NCBI GenBank assembly: GCA_032718475.1
Contig: JAUCBJ010008165.1
Location: forward strand, 1 to 50,169
Origin: Nemertoderma westbladi
Lineage: Eukaryota > Xenacoelomorpha > Nemertodermatida > Nemertodermatidae
DNA length: 50,169 nucleotides
Direction: 5' to 3'
The notes under the pieces were generated by a model. The model was not told where the DNA came from, made no database searches, and was given only the letters and a program-made list of their open reading frames with translations. Shown piece by piece: positions 30,638-40,721 of the stretch (position 1 is its first letter; each line of letters starts with the position of its first letter). Made by a program: the position numbers and the translations under genes.

Positions 30638-31332
30638 ATGCTATCTTCCCGGTGAGAAGATAGCATCCACCTCTAGTGCGCTACAATTCCGCTGGATCCC
30701 GATCTAGTATCGGGTGTTGGGTGGAACTATTTTCCTTCGGAGCCGGCTTTCCAGGCCGCTCCCTATGGGTATGATAATGCTATCCCGTTTGCCTGGCGTC
30801 CCGTGTCGGGCCGATCGTGCGCTCCTCCCACACGACTTTTGTTTCCCCAACACTTTCGCCACTCCAACTCTACTCTACTCTCATCCCAACTCTTACGCAC
30901 TCTCGAACCTCCACGTCCCTCAGTCTGCCTCTTACTTCTCCCCCCCCCACACTTGAATTGCGCTCGCACTCTCCCTATACTCCGCACTCTCTCCGCATTA
31001 CAACTCAACCCCTATCCTGACCACTCACTCCCGACGAGTTTCACCCCCCCCCCCCCCTTTTGTGCCGTCGCACTCAAGAAGCATGATGTCGTCCAATGTC
31101 TCATCCGTGGTAGTATTATAGTTCATTGGTCCCAAGTCCCAGTAGCTAATTGAGAAAGGTTATATGACTATAGTACTTATTTCGAATATATATATATATT
31201 TCGTTACTAGATTACTGATTGGTACGTACGTACATACAAATTGCACTTATTCGGTTATTTACATTATTTGAATTTGTATTTAAGAGTTCGCACGTCTCGC
31301 GTGGTGCCTTCCAGGCATGTTACACCGAAGTC
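30638..31332 (-). other. BEL element 2, non-coding region before the 3' LTR
   Basis: Untranslated part between the unknown ORF and the polypurine tract. It includes a perfect short palindrome, GCTATCTTC...GAAGATAGC, at about 30,641-30,665 and a 14-C run at 31,044-31,057. Short frames here are low-complexity and not supported. Confidence 0.5.
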
Positions 31333-31995
31333 TCAGTTCGTTCCACCAGCCTTTGGGAACCACCTCAAATCTTTCCCTTTGTCGTCCTCCTCCCTGGGTC
31401 GTTTCCTGGTCGCTGCCGCTCCTCTGGTTTTGTTTGCTTTCTGGCTTCGGACTCTCGCCGCCACCTCCTTACTGATCCCGGTCGTTGACTCCTTGGGTGC
31501 CGGTGTTATTAGCTCCCGGTATCGCTTCGCGGGTGGCCCCTCCGAGTGGCCCTGTTGTCTCCCCCTGGTGGCGTCCCATAAGATCATCTTCATTGCCCGC
31601 GGCACATGCTCCGCCAAGAAATCCCTAAACTCTCCTCTGCTCTGTGGAGTCCACCTATCCAAATACCTCTGCGTATTTATCACTCCGGCATATGATGCCG
31701 CCGTCGCCACTTCCTGGTAGGTAAACGGAAGCCTCCGTTTGATAATCTCCATGTGAGCCTCCTGATTGATGTTAAAGAAGCCCCACCGGAACTCCTGGGC
31801 CTTCATACGCTGCCGAGTCATCGCCCCAACGTCGGCCCACTCCTCGAAGATCCTAAACTTCTCTTCATCGTCCATCCAGTCGCACTGGCATCCGTAATGT
31901 CCCCGAAAGTTAAATTTCGAACATCGGTTATGCAACCGTCTTCGGCCTGTCCTTCTTCCCATACGTTCCCAGGTCAAATAGGAAAATATCCCCAT
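31333..31995 (-). CDS. Unknown protein in the env position of BEL element 2, part 2
   Basis: A 220-residue frame that continues part 1. The ATG-led start is in the overlap; convincing protein sequence starts around RRRLHNRCSKFNFRGHYGCQ. It has a central ordered-looking segment (FRIFEEWADVGAMTRQRMK, EVATAASYAGVINTQRYLDR, REFRDFLAEHVPRAMKMIL) and a very basic C-terminus (ATRKRPREEDDKGKDL) that could act as a nuclear signal or bind nucleic acid. No transmembrane segment. Function unknown; position downstream of integrase and upstream of the LTR suggests an element-encoded accessory protein. Confidence 0.55.
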   Translation of the reverse strand: MGIFSYLTWERMGRRTGRRRLHNRCSKFNFRGHYGCQCDWMDDEEKFRIFEEWADVGAMTRQRMKAQEFRWGFFNINQEAHMEIIKRRLPFTYQEVATAASYAGVINTQRYLDRWTPQSRGEFRDFLAEHVPRAMKMILWDATRGRQQGHSEGPPAKRYRELITPAPKESTTGISKEVAARVRSQKANKTRGAAATRKRPREEDDKGKDLRWFPKAGGTN

Positions 31996-32458
31996 TTGGC
32001 GCGGCCAAATGTAGGAGTATGGTTCTGGCCGATCCCGCCAATCCTCTCCTTGAACCCTCCTCGTCTTCCACGGTCCCTTCGTCGTCTAGGATCATGTATC
32101 CTCCCCTGTTGACGGACTCTATGAACCTCTTCCAATCTTTCCTCGGTGATTCTCTCGCGTACTTCGGAATCCCGAACTTTGCCTCGTCTCCTTTCACCAC
32201 GTAGTGGAAATGCTCGAAGATCGCGTTGTCCAGCGACGGTGTCCCATAGGTCCCGACCAGCCGCTGTTCATGCACCTCCCTGAAGTGGTCCTGTAGTGCT
32301 CGTGCTACGTGACCCTTTTCTAACCGCTCGTAGTATCCCATCGTCCTCTCTTCCTGATGCCTCTTGGTGAAATCCACCAGTATCTCCTTTCCTCCTAGCT
32401 CCGCCTTTCTCTTTCGCACAAGTTTGCTTGCCATCTCGAACTCTGCCCGATCGCTCAC
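31928..32458 (-). CDS. Unknown protein in the env position of BEL element 2, part 1
   Basis: A 176-residue frame beginning MSDRAEFEMASKLVRKRK, on the same strand as pol and downstream of it. Charged and soluble-looking; no signal peptide or membrane segment, so it does not look like an envelope glycoprotein. Blocks include RTMGYYERLEKGHVARALQD, NAIFEHFHYVVKGDEAKFG and GGYMILDDEG. It overlaps part 2 by 68 bp in another frame; the two probably were, or are, one protein of about 390 residues separated by a single frame change near 31,930-31,990. No family recognised. A plus-strand origin is unlikely, because the opposing frames are compositionally odd and short. Confidence 0.55.
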   Translation of the reverse strand: MSDRAEFEMASKLVRKRKAELGGKEILVDFTKRHQEERTMGYYERLEKGHVARALQDHFREVHEQRLVGTYGTPSLDNAIFEHFHYVVKGDEAKFGIPKYARESPRKDWKRFIESVNRGGYMILDDEGTVEDEEGSRRGLAGSARTILLHLAAPNGDIFLFDLGTYGKKDRPKTVA

Positions 32459-32929
32459 CCTTTGGGTGGTGCCTTACCAAGGCGCTATAGGATGAGTGAT
32501 ATGTTTAGATGGTTTATTTCAATTCGATGGCCTATCTCTCTCTGAATTTCTGAGTTATTGCCTATTCTTTACACTACTTAATTATGAAGCTACTAAATGT
32601 AACCTAAATCACAATTTTGTCCGTTGCTTTAATTATATTCCAGAATTTCCTTTTCTATTGTTACCATAATTTGCTAATTTTTCAGCCCTATTCTTATTTT
32701 ATTTTTAATCTAATTTTAATTCTACTGTCCTACTACTTACTATTGTCTATGGATTATTCTATTTCATAATCCACATTCTGGCCTACTCTGTGGGCTTGTG
32801 CAGTACAACAGTATGCGTCGCGTGGCCACACGATTTATCCAGCTGTACTCACATGCCCCCCTCTCGCTACTCACTACTGACTAATATCTATACTATATAT
32901 ACCCTTCCACCTCTATCTCTTACTAACCG
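32459..32929 (-). other. BEL element 2, AT-rich non-coding segment
   Basis: Between the accessory ORF and the minisatellite. No coding potential seen. Confidence 0.5.
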
Positions 32930-33570
32930 GTACTACGTACCGTCTAACTCCACTAACTATCGGTACTACATACCCTCTAACTCCACTAACTAACGGTACT
33001 ACGTACCCTCTTACTACTCTAACTCCACTAACTAACGGTACTACGTACCCTCTTACTACTCTAACTCCACTAACTAACGGTACTACATACCCTCTTACTA
33101 CTCTAACTCCACTAACTAACTAACGGTACTACGTACCCTCTTACTAACTCCTCTAACACTCCTAACTAACGGTACTACGTACCCTCTTACTAACCTCTAA
33201 CTCCACTAACTAACTAACGGTACTACGTACCCTCTTACTAACTCCTCTAACTCCACTGACTAACTAGTGGTACTACGTACCCTCTTACTAACTCCTCTAA
33301 CACTCCTAACTAACGGTACTACGTACCCTCTTACTAACCTCTAACTCCACTAACTAACTAACGGTACTACGTACCCTCTTACTAACTCCTCTAACTCCAC
33401 TAACTAACTAGCAGTACTACGTACCCTCTTACTAACTCCTCTAACACTCCTAACTAACGGTACTACGTACCCTCTTACTAACCTCTAACTCCACTAACTA
33501 ACTAACGGTACTACGTACCCTCTTACTAACCTCTAACTCCACTCCTAACTAACGGTACTACATACCCTCT
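32930..33570. repeat. Minisatellite inside BEL element 2
   Basis: Around 14 units of 40-60 bp built from CTAACGGTACTACGTACC, CTCTTACTAACTCCTC and TAACTCCACTAACTAAC. Each unit holds the palindromic block GGTAC-TAC-GTACC. Units alternate between two length classes, suggesting higher-order expansion. It sits between the pol stop (33,741) and the accessory ORF, where a BEL element normally has little DNA. Confidence 0.92.
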
Positions 33571-33740
33571 TACTCTTACTATCTAACTTCTATCTGCCTA
33601 CTTACTGCGTACCTAGTTATTATTATTATTTATATTTATTTTTATTTTATTTTATTTTATGTGTGGGAAGGGCGTCTCGCCCTCAATCCCACCCCCCTCA
33701 GTCCAAAACTTGGACGACTAAACTCCTCTCTTACTTTACA

Positions 33741-36350
33741 TTAAGGTGCTCCCTCTAGAAGACAGCACTTCCCTACAGCCCTTCTGTAGGTTTTCCTGTC
33801 TTTCGCACCTATCTTGCCACCTATCCGCACTTCTACCGATCGGACTCTTCCGTCCTCATCGGAGTAAGTGCCTACAACTCTCGCCAACCGCCACTGGTTG
33901 TTGATGATGGTATCATCCGTGACGATCACGAGATCACCCTCTTTCAGCTCTCTGTTCGTCTTCCTCCACTTACTTCTTCTGTGAAGCGTGGGTAGGTATT
34001 CCTCAACCCATCTCCTCCAATACTCTGCGCTTATCGCCTTAGCGACTTTCCAACTCTGGCGGGAGTGTATGTCATCTGGGTCTACACCCCGCATATCGAT
34101 GGTCGCTGGCCTTTCCATTAGGAAATGGCTGGGCGTCAGCACGTCTAGCGATTCAGGGTCATCATTCTCTGGGTATAGCGGTCTGCTATTAATGATACCC
34201 TCGCACTTCGCAAGTACTGTTCTTAACACGTCCTCCGTAACCATATGGGTGTTCATCAACTTCGTCATCAGACGCTTCGAACTACCCACTAGTCTCTCGA
34301 CGCATCCTAGGGTATGCGGTGCATACGGCGTCCTCCTCTCCCATTTTACTTGTCGTCGCCTCATGGCTGCCCTGACTTCCTCTCCTTCCAGGATATCCAA
34401 GGCCTCTGCCATCTCGTTCTCCGCCCCCACAAAGTTGGTCCCGTTGTCGGAGTATATTACTGCGATCGTCCCACCTTTGCGGTCTCTAAACCTCTCTAAG
34501 GCATTAATGAATGCCGATGCGGTTGCATCTTGGGCGAGTTCTATCCCTACCGCCCGCGTGTTATTACATACGAAGATAATACCGTAGCGTTTCTCCGTGT
34601 GCCGCATCACCTTGATCTTTATCGGCCCGAACATGTCCACACCGCAATGTGTAAATGGCGGGTCGTGCTGTCTTACCCTACTTGCTGGTAGTGGTGCCAT
34701 CTCCTGTATGGCTCGCTCCTTCTTCGCTCGTCGGCAGGTCTGGCACTGCCCCACTACCGCCTTCACCTTCTTCCTCAACTGTTTGACCCAAAAGGTCCTC
34801 CTTATCTCCGTGAGGGTTCGGTTGGTGCCCCCGTGCAATATCGATTTGTGGGAGTCCCAAATAATCTGGTGGACTATCGGCGATCCTGTGGGGATGATGA
34901 TGGGCTTCGGTGGAACAACGATACTGTTGTTGTATCCCACCCTAGAGTTCATTACTAGGATCCCGTCGTCATTAAGTTGTGGCGACAGCGTGATCAGCTC
35001 GCTGTCCCGTCGGAGATGCTGTTGTTTACCGACGCGTTCCACCTCGTCGCCGTAGTTCTTCCTTTGCTCGTAGCGGATGACTGCTTTGGCCGCTCCTTCC
35101 AGATCTATTGTCATTCTAATCTTCACGTCTTTGCCAACTCCCCTGAGGAAATTCCCGAAGGCTCTCCAGTACGCCACTAATTTCTTGGTCTTGTACCAAC
35201 TAGAACTGTAGCTAAGGAGTTTATCCGTCGGGTTATCGCACAGTTCTCCTGGTTTTGGTTGCACGTCCCTAATCTCCCTCACCATCTGGGAGTATATCTC
35301 TTCTCCCTCTGAATCTCCCTCTTCTCCTTCTGACACTGCTTCTCCTGAGCCCGGGTCCACCTTTCTCATCGGCGGCCAGGCCTCCCTATCGCTCAGAAAC
35401 TGTGGCCCGTGTTGCCACAATACTTCCTTCTTCAAGAAAGTGTGGCGTACCACGCCCCTCGATAACAAGTCCGCTGGGTTCTCGTCCGTTGGGCAGTAGT
35501 GCCACCTTTCCAGTTCTGTGGTCGCCCTTATTTCGTCCACTCTATTCGCGACGAATATAGGGTATCTCGTCCTTTCGTTATGTAGCCAACCAAGCACTAC
35601 CATGGAATCCGTCCAGTAGTGTGTCTCCACTATGTTGGGAATAGCATCCACTAGGTAGGCTGTAGCCCTAACTCCTAGTCTCGCAGCTGTCAATTCTAGT
35701 TTGGGAACTGATGCTGAATCTGGTGGCGTTGACTTCGCCTTGCTGAAGGCGAGTCTGGGCTTGTGAGCCCCCTCTCGTTGTACTAAATAGAGTGCCGCTC
35801 CGTATGCCTCCAACGACGCATCGGAGAACATGTGTAGGTCCAGATTCGTCATGTCCCCATCCGGGAAATACACTCGTGGCATGCTGTATGTTCCCATCTG
35901 CTCCAGGCTCTCTGTCCACTTATACCACTGCTTTCTAATCTCTTCCGGGACCTCTGCGTCCCACTCGTCCTTTAGCTTGTATACTCTCTTGAGTATCTGT
36001 TTCCCCGTGACTAGTAGTGGGGATGCTAGGCCTAGGGGATCGTATATCCTTGCTATGTATGACACATAACCCCTTTTTGTGTGGATATCTGCGCCCTCCT
36101 GACTCAACTGGTTCTTCAGTTCATCCGTCTCTCTGTTCCACACGATTCCCAGTGCCTTCTGTTGAGACTCTATTCTCTTGTTCGCCATGTCCTGCCCCTT
36201 GGCTGTTGTGGGATTATCCATGGTCGATCCTGGTCTCTCATCCTTTATCGCCTCGATAAATTTCTTCGAACTGGATTGGAATTTGGTTAGGTTGAAGCCG
36301 GATCCTTTAAGGATGTCGCGAACCTCGCGCCCTGTGTCCAATAGCAGTAG
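33741..36350 (-). pseudogene. pol: BEL/Pao pol, C-terminal part (RNase H and integrase)
   Basis: The open frame runs from an ATG at 36,374, but homology starts near 36,345 with the end of reverse transcriptase (REVRDILKGSGFNLTKF). In residues of the 877-aa frame: RNase H catalytic acids in SDAS (184), KLELTA (227), TDS (255) and NPADLLSRG (302); integrase zinc site H509, H514, C544, C547; integrase catalytic D580 (GVDMFGPI), D643 (YSDNGTNF), E693; a DUF5641-like C-terminal domain (LKEGDLVIVTDD, NQWRLARVVGTY). All integrase and RNase H key residues are present, but the reverse transcriptase palm is missing, so the element cannot replicate alone. The leucine-rich start is junk from the truncation junction. 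Confidence 0.9.
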
Positions 36351-36374
36351 TAGGAGAAGAAGTGTTCTCACCAT

Positions 36375-37140
36375 AGTCCTCCCTAGCTTGGGCTATGGGC
36401 TACTTTTCGGAGGGCTATTAAAAAATGCCAAATTCCGGTGCTAAATTGCGGTGCATGCCATATGTCACCATCGGCAGTTGCCATCAACCAATCGTAGCGT
36501 AGCCTAACCTCGCGATGCCCGCCTTACTCGACTGACTAACTAACCCTAATGTTATTCCCCTTTTCGCCACGCTACCACCACTGTATACTGTATATGGTGA
36601 CGACAACGACGATTTGGCCATCTACACGCATCACGCATATACCCTCCCTCGATATTATATATTATATTATATCGATTGCCAACTCAACGATTTACCCTCC
36701 GCTAGCTAGAGCTACTCCTCGACTGCTGTCGCCAAACCAATAAACCAACCAACCAGCCAGTATGATACATGAAATTCCGCCACGCATCAACTACACGTTC
36801 TCGCATTTCCATAGTAGTTACTCATCCTAACCGATCCCTCAGCACCTGTGCCATATTGAAAGGCTACTACTAACATTATACTGTGCGTTTTTATTATAAT
36901 TATTGATTATTATTACGCACAACCCTATGTTTCATATTCTTTCACATATTTCCTATCCACGCAACCAACCAACCAACCATTCATCCACATTGCAACCCAT
37001 CTCTTTTCTTATTCGTCGATGATTATGCCACATCCCATCTCTTCTACGTTGATTATGCCACATCCACATCACGTATTCAGAAATTTATATATAACTGAAT
37101 GTTTTTGTTAAAATTCATCACTTGTAATCTTCATGGTAAT
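36375..37140. other. Intergenic between BEL element 2 and the PolB unit
   Basis: No gene seen. Short CCAA tandem runs near 36,740 and 36,960, and a roughly 30-bp unit with GATTATGCCACATCC repeated near 37,020-37,070. Confidence 0.5.
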
Positions 37141-37483
37141 ATATTGATACCATATCTAATTTTTTGTTCTCACTCTGAAATTGTGTTATTTCCTTAATAA
37201 TTTCTACATTATCTTACTCATTGTATATCCGTTGGTCGGAAAACAACACCCCATAAATGATACTGATTCCAACATTGGAGTTACAAAACAATAGAGAAGA
37301 TACGAGATCGCATTTCTCATTGCTATTAGTAATACGGAAATTACAACGATCTCGTATCCTCTCTATTGTTTTACCAATTTTTTTTACTGGTTTTACAACT
37401 CCAATGAGTGAGTCAGTATCATTTTATCTGGTGTCGTTTTCCGACCATCACAATTTTAGAGTGAGAACTATGGTGTCAATTTA
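37141..37483. repeat. Large imperfect hairpin at the start of PolB unit 1
   Basis: Inverted arms 37,141-37,310 and 37,347-37,483 around a 36-nt loop. The best-paired inner stem is CAATAGAGAAGATACGAGAT against its complement from 37,347. Outer paired blocks include TGGTCGGAAAACAACACC, ATGATACTGA, CATTGGAGTT and GTTCTCACTCT. The left arm has an extra stretch of about 45 nt and the right arm one of about 20. It ends 55 bp before the start codon of protein A. It could be a terminal or replication-origin hairpin, or an unrelated fold-back insertion. Confidence 0.85.
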
Positions 37484-37538
37484 TTACAGCAATACGGTTT
37501 AAAATTTATCACTTGTAATATTTTTTGTATTTATTATT

Positions 37539-38603
37539 ATGGCCTTAATGCAAAAAACTGGAGCAACAAATAGCTGGAAATTTACTTACAATAAATATAC
37601 TTGCACCGTCGTTCACAGCAAGTATTTTATTGTGGAATCTCAGGAGGACAACGAATCAATTTGTTTTTCCCATCAAGATATCCGCTATTTGCTAGACATT
37701 CTAGAAACAACAACCAACAACCAACATCAATCCAGACCAGCAATTATACCAGGTAGGATATATGCTGCTCTTCGTTTTGCGCGAGGAAATTTGAATATTT
37801 CTATCAACCCCACATCGGGTTATGTTTACGTTCAGAAACAGGGCAAATGTAAAGTCCTCAACAAAGCTTTTACTGAAGTTCTAATTCAATACAGAGGGAA
37901 ATTATTGCAATTTCTCTCACCACCGCTAGAGATTATTAGCGATCAATTCTACTTTGAATTATCAAATCCAGAGTTTATTGGATTTGTAACAGCTTTTAAA
38001 GGAACCAACTATGTTGGCTTATGGAAAATCAGCCTCAGATACGCTGATAGTGTTGGTTTTAACTATTATACGGGTTTCAATTTGTCAAATCAGGAACTAA
38101 CCGTTTTGTTGCGAGAGTGGGACACTCAAATCGATGAACCAGACAAGCATCTTTTTGATAAAAATATCATTCAATTATCAGACCGTCTCAAAATGATTAA
38201 AACCAATAATAAAAAAATTATTATCACCAACACCGATAATTCTACTGAAGTAGGAGCAGGTGGAAATTCTATTGAGTTACATTACTTGAATGATAAAGCC
38301 CATATTAGTTTTCTCAAAGAGGCTATGGATGGTGTTTCTCTTAGTGAAGCCAATGTAGATGGTTTTGTCCTTTTGGATAAACCTAAAGCATTCGTAGAGA
38401 TCCCATCACCTAATCCGGATGTTGAAGAGAGTTGCACTCAACCGCAACAGGTCTTTCCTGAAATATTACCTCGGAAGCCAAGATCATCGAGTAAATTTAC
38501 CAACGCATCACCTGCAAAGAAACAGAAAGTTGCTGTTAACCCAGCTCCAGTAGATCCAGTTACTAATTCTCCATGGAAACCAGATTATTATCCTAACATG
38601 TAA
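37539..38603 (+). CDS. Protein A of unit 1, possible ssDNA-binding (PC4-like) protein
   Basis: 354 residues from ATG. Its paralogue is at 47,350 (shared WKFT.NKYTC, YVQKQGKC.LNK, LSPPLEII, ALSDRLK-type blocks). The body appears to have about four successive units of strands followed by a helix starting with a short S/N-containing cap (for example GLWKISLRYADSVGFNYYTG, then FNLSNQELTVLL), a pattern reminiscent of PC4/p15 single-strand DNA-binding folds. That resemblance is by eye only. The C-terminal 70 residues are Pro/Ser-rich with basic clusters PRKPRSSSK and PAKKQKV, a likely nuclear signal. It precedes the PolB gene by 207 bp on the same strand, so a replication role is inferred. Confidence 0.75.
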   Translation: MALMQKTGATNSWKFTYNKYTCTVVHSKYFIVESQEDNESICFSHQDIRYLLDILETTTNNQHQSRPAIIPGRIYAALRFARGNLNISINPTSGYVYVQKQGKCKVLNKAFTEVLIQYRGKLLQFLSPPLEIISDQFYFELSNPEFIGFVTAFKGTNYVGLWKISLRYADSVGFNYYTGFNLSNQELTVLLREWDTQIDEPDKHLFDKNIIQLSDRLKMIKTNNKKIIITNTDNSTEVGAGGNSIELHYLNDKAHISFLKEAMDGVSLSEANVDGFVLLDKPKAFVEIPSPNPDVEESCTQPQQVFPEILPRKPRSSSKFTNASPAKKQKVAVNPAPVDPVTNSPWKPDYYPNM

Positions 38604-38694
38604 ACCTGATCATAAGTTAAACTCTTTGAGGTTTCCAATACCCATAAGCGATTGGTGATTGGTGATTGATTTAAAATTATTTCACTCGCTAGCA

Positions 38695-38700
38695 TATAAA
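38695..38700 (+). promoter_or_regulatory. TATA-like box before PolB of unit 1
   Basis: TATAAA about 111 bp before the PolB start codon, in the short spacer after protein A. The spacer also has short CATTT and TTA microsatellites. Suggestive only. Confidence 0.35.
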
Positions 38701-38763
38701 TGTTTAGATATAGTCAATAACATTTCATTTCATTTCATTTTATTTTAATCTTTGGTGATATTT

Positions 38764-38794
<31 letters not shown>

Positions 38795-38810
38795 CTAAAC
38801 AAACTTCAAC

Positions 38811-39995
38811 ATGGATAAAATAACAATATGTTGTTCATTCTGTCATATGAATGTAACTAGACATAATTATTTACGCCACCTACGGTCACATTTTGAAGGT
38901 TATTCTTGTTTTAAGTGTCATGTCGTGACTTCATGCAGCGAAATTTGTAAACGACATGAATCAACTACTGGTTGTAAAGAAATGGAGTTCCGTACCTATC
39001 AATTGACTTGTTCTACCTGTAATAAAGAGTATACATATGAGAATTATTTACGACACGACTGTCACTTGAAATGTTACTACACAAGAAAGCGTAAATCTCC
39101 GCAACATAAAAAAAATATATTATCTAGAAAAAACTTAAGGGTGGCTCTTGGTACATTCGCAACAATTTTTATGCGGGAACAAGAAGCTCACGATAATCGT
39201 CTTGAAATTTATGTCCACGACCTCCCAACTTCTAGAGATTATCCCGATGTAGAAACAGCATTAATGCAAATTCGAGGTAATATTCTTCAGTTAATATTAG
39301 ATAGATTGAAAGAAATGAATGTTCTTAGACTGTGGTTAGGTCTAAATGTATTAATGTACAGATCACATTTTTCAGAAGGCGAGCAATTGGAAACTTTTTA
39401 TTTTAATTCTTCCGGTGGTGCTATTAATACTGTAGATTCATCACAAAGTTTTGACACATGGTTTGAGTATGTGGTGGAAAAAATATTACAAAAAATCGCC
39501 ATCTTTAACACACGTGGTTCAGGGTGGCGTATTAAATCTTTATTAAGGGTTGAAATTAAATTAGCTGAATCTAAGTGTAGGTCATTACTATATAAGGGGC
39601 ATGGATATATGGAATTACCTAAGGTTCTATCGAGTAAACGATGTGTTATAAATGTTCAATCGGCTGATAATGACTGTTTCAAATGGGCTATTATAACCGC
39701 AAAATTTGGTAGCAAAGTGAAAAACAACAAACAGCTTACTTCGTCGTATAAAAATTATATGAGTCATTTCATTTTTGACAACGGGAAAAATGATTATCCA
39801 ACAGAGTGGCAGTTAGCGATTAAACTTTTTGAAAAACAAAATTCAAAATATATAATTAATTTACTATGTTGGAATAACGACAACAAACGCACCCCTGTAT
39901 CTATATTAAGACAACCTCCGTTTAGTAAAATTACACCTGATAAACAGTTATTAAATATATTACTTGTAGTAAAAAATAACATGTACCTAAACTGA
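38811..39995 (+). pseudogene. Protein-primed PolB of unit 1, N-terminal segment
   Basis: 394 residues from ATG. Three zinc-finger-like clusters: C8-x2-C11...H23-x3-H27, C33-x2-C36...H49...C55, and C67-x2-C70...H82-x2-H85. Then the region typical of the long N-terminus of Polinton/adintovirus-type polymerases in arthropods and other invertebrates (GSGWRIKSLLRVEI, GYMELPK, INVQSADNDCFKWAI, KLFEKQNSKYIINL). The frame is lost near 39,960-39,997, where the unit 2 homologue continues into HYVCITNL; the same residues appear here in the next frame. Thus a small indel breaks the gene. The spacer and upstream TATA suit an independent transcript. Confidence 0.85.
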
Positions 39996-39997
39996 AT

Positions 39998-40721
39998 CAT
40001 TATGTTTGCATAACTAACTTGAATCAATTGCTGAATACGAGAGCTCTTCATATCGGGAATAGGAAATATTGTGAAAGGTGTTTGGCTAATTTTTTTCGAG
40101 CGGAAGTTCTTCATCGACACCGTCTCGCATGCTACCAAGGAAGAAGTCAACGAGAGAAACTACCTAATAAAAAAAGAACACACATTAGTTTTACAAATTT
40201 AGATAGAACCTTATCCCCATTGTTTGTCACCTACTTTGATATAGAATGTATCTTACAACCTTCAGTTAATAATCAAATTATACAGGAGCATATACCGTGT
40301 GCTGTGAGTTATTTAATTGTTCCCAATAATGAATTAATTGATGCTCCAAAATGTCATTTGAAAACATTCGTAAAGTCAAATAATAATAATTGTATTCAAG
40401 ATTTCTTAGATTCATTATATACTGATTTAACTGAATTATGTTGTTGGTCAGAAATATACACTCATAAAACTATGTCATTTACTAATATTGATTTTGTAAA
40501 TTTTGAACAAGCAAAATTTTGTTTCTATTGTAATGTTACTTTAAATAATAATGTAGGGAAAAACAGACATCATTCACATATTACAGGTAAATATATTGCG
40601 GCAGCCTGTAATAGTTGTAACCGAAGTTTATCATTGAAACGATACCTGTATGTACTTTGCGGGCACAATTCCAGTAATTATGATATACATTGTATATTAC
40701 AAACCGGATTTAGAGATAAGA
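39998..40721 (+). pseudogene. Protein-primed PolB of unit 1, exonuclease segment
   Basis: Continues the polymerase after the frameshift: HYVCITNLN, another zinc finger (CERC...H...C), then the 3'-5' exonuclease: Exo I in YFDIEC, a cysteine cluster and HNH-like insert (CFYC, RHHSHITGKYIAAAC, NSC) that is common in this polymerase group, and Exo II in CGHNSSNYDIH. It is interrupted at 40,721 by LINE copy 4, whose 11-bp target duplication TAGAGATAAGA begins at 40,711. The exonuclease proofreads newly made DNA in related enzymes. Confidence 0.85.

Larger units (their letters stand above)
30066..36350 (-). mobile_element. BEL/Pao LTR retrotransposon, 3' half
   Basis: Minus-strand element containing the end of reverse transcriptase, RNase H, integrase, a minisatellite, one unknown ORF (two overlapping frames), a polypurine tract and the 3' LTR. 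It starts abruptly near 36,350, after the catalytic part of reverse transcriptase. It is the complement in content of the 5' half at 14,151-19,968, but lies on the wrong side of it, so they are two truncated copies or a rearranged one. Confidence 0.85.

Noticed and set aside
33988-35055. Plus-strand ORFs of 150-200 codons
   Set aside because: They are antisense to the BEL integrase and RNase H coding region.
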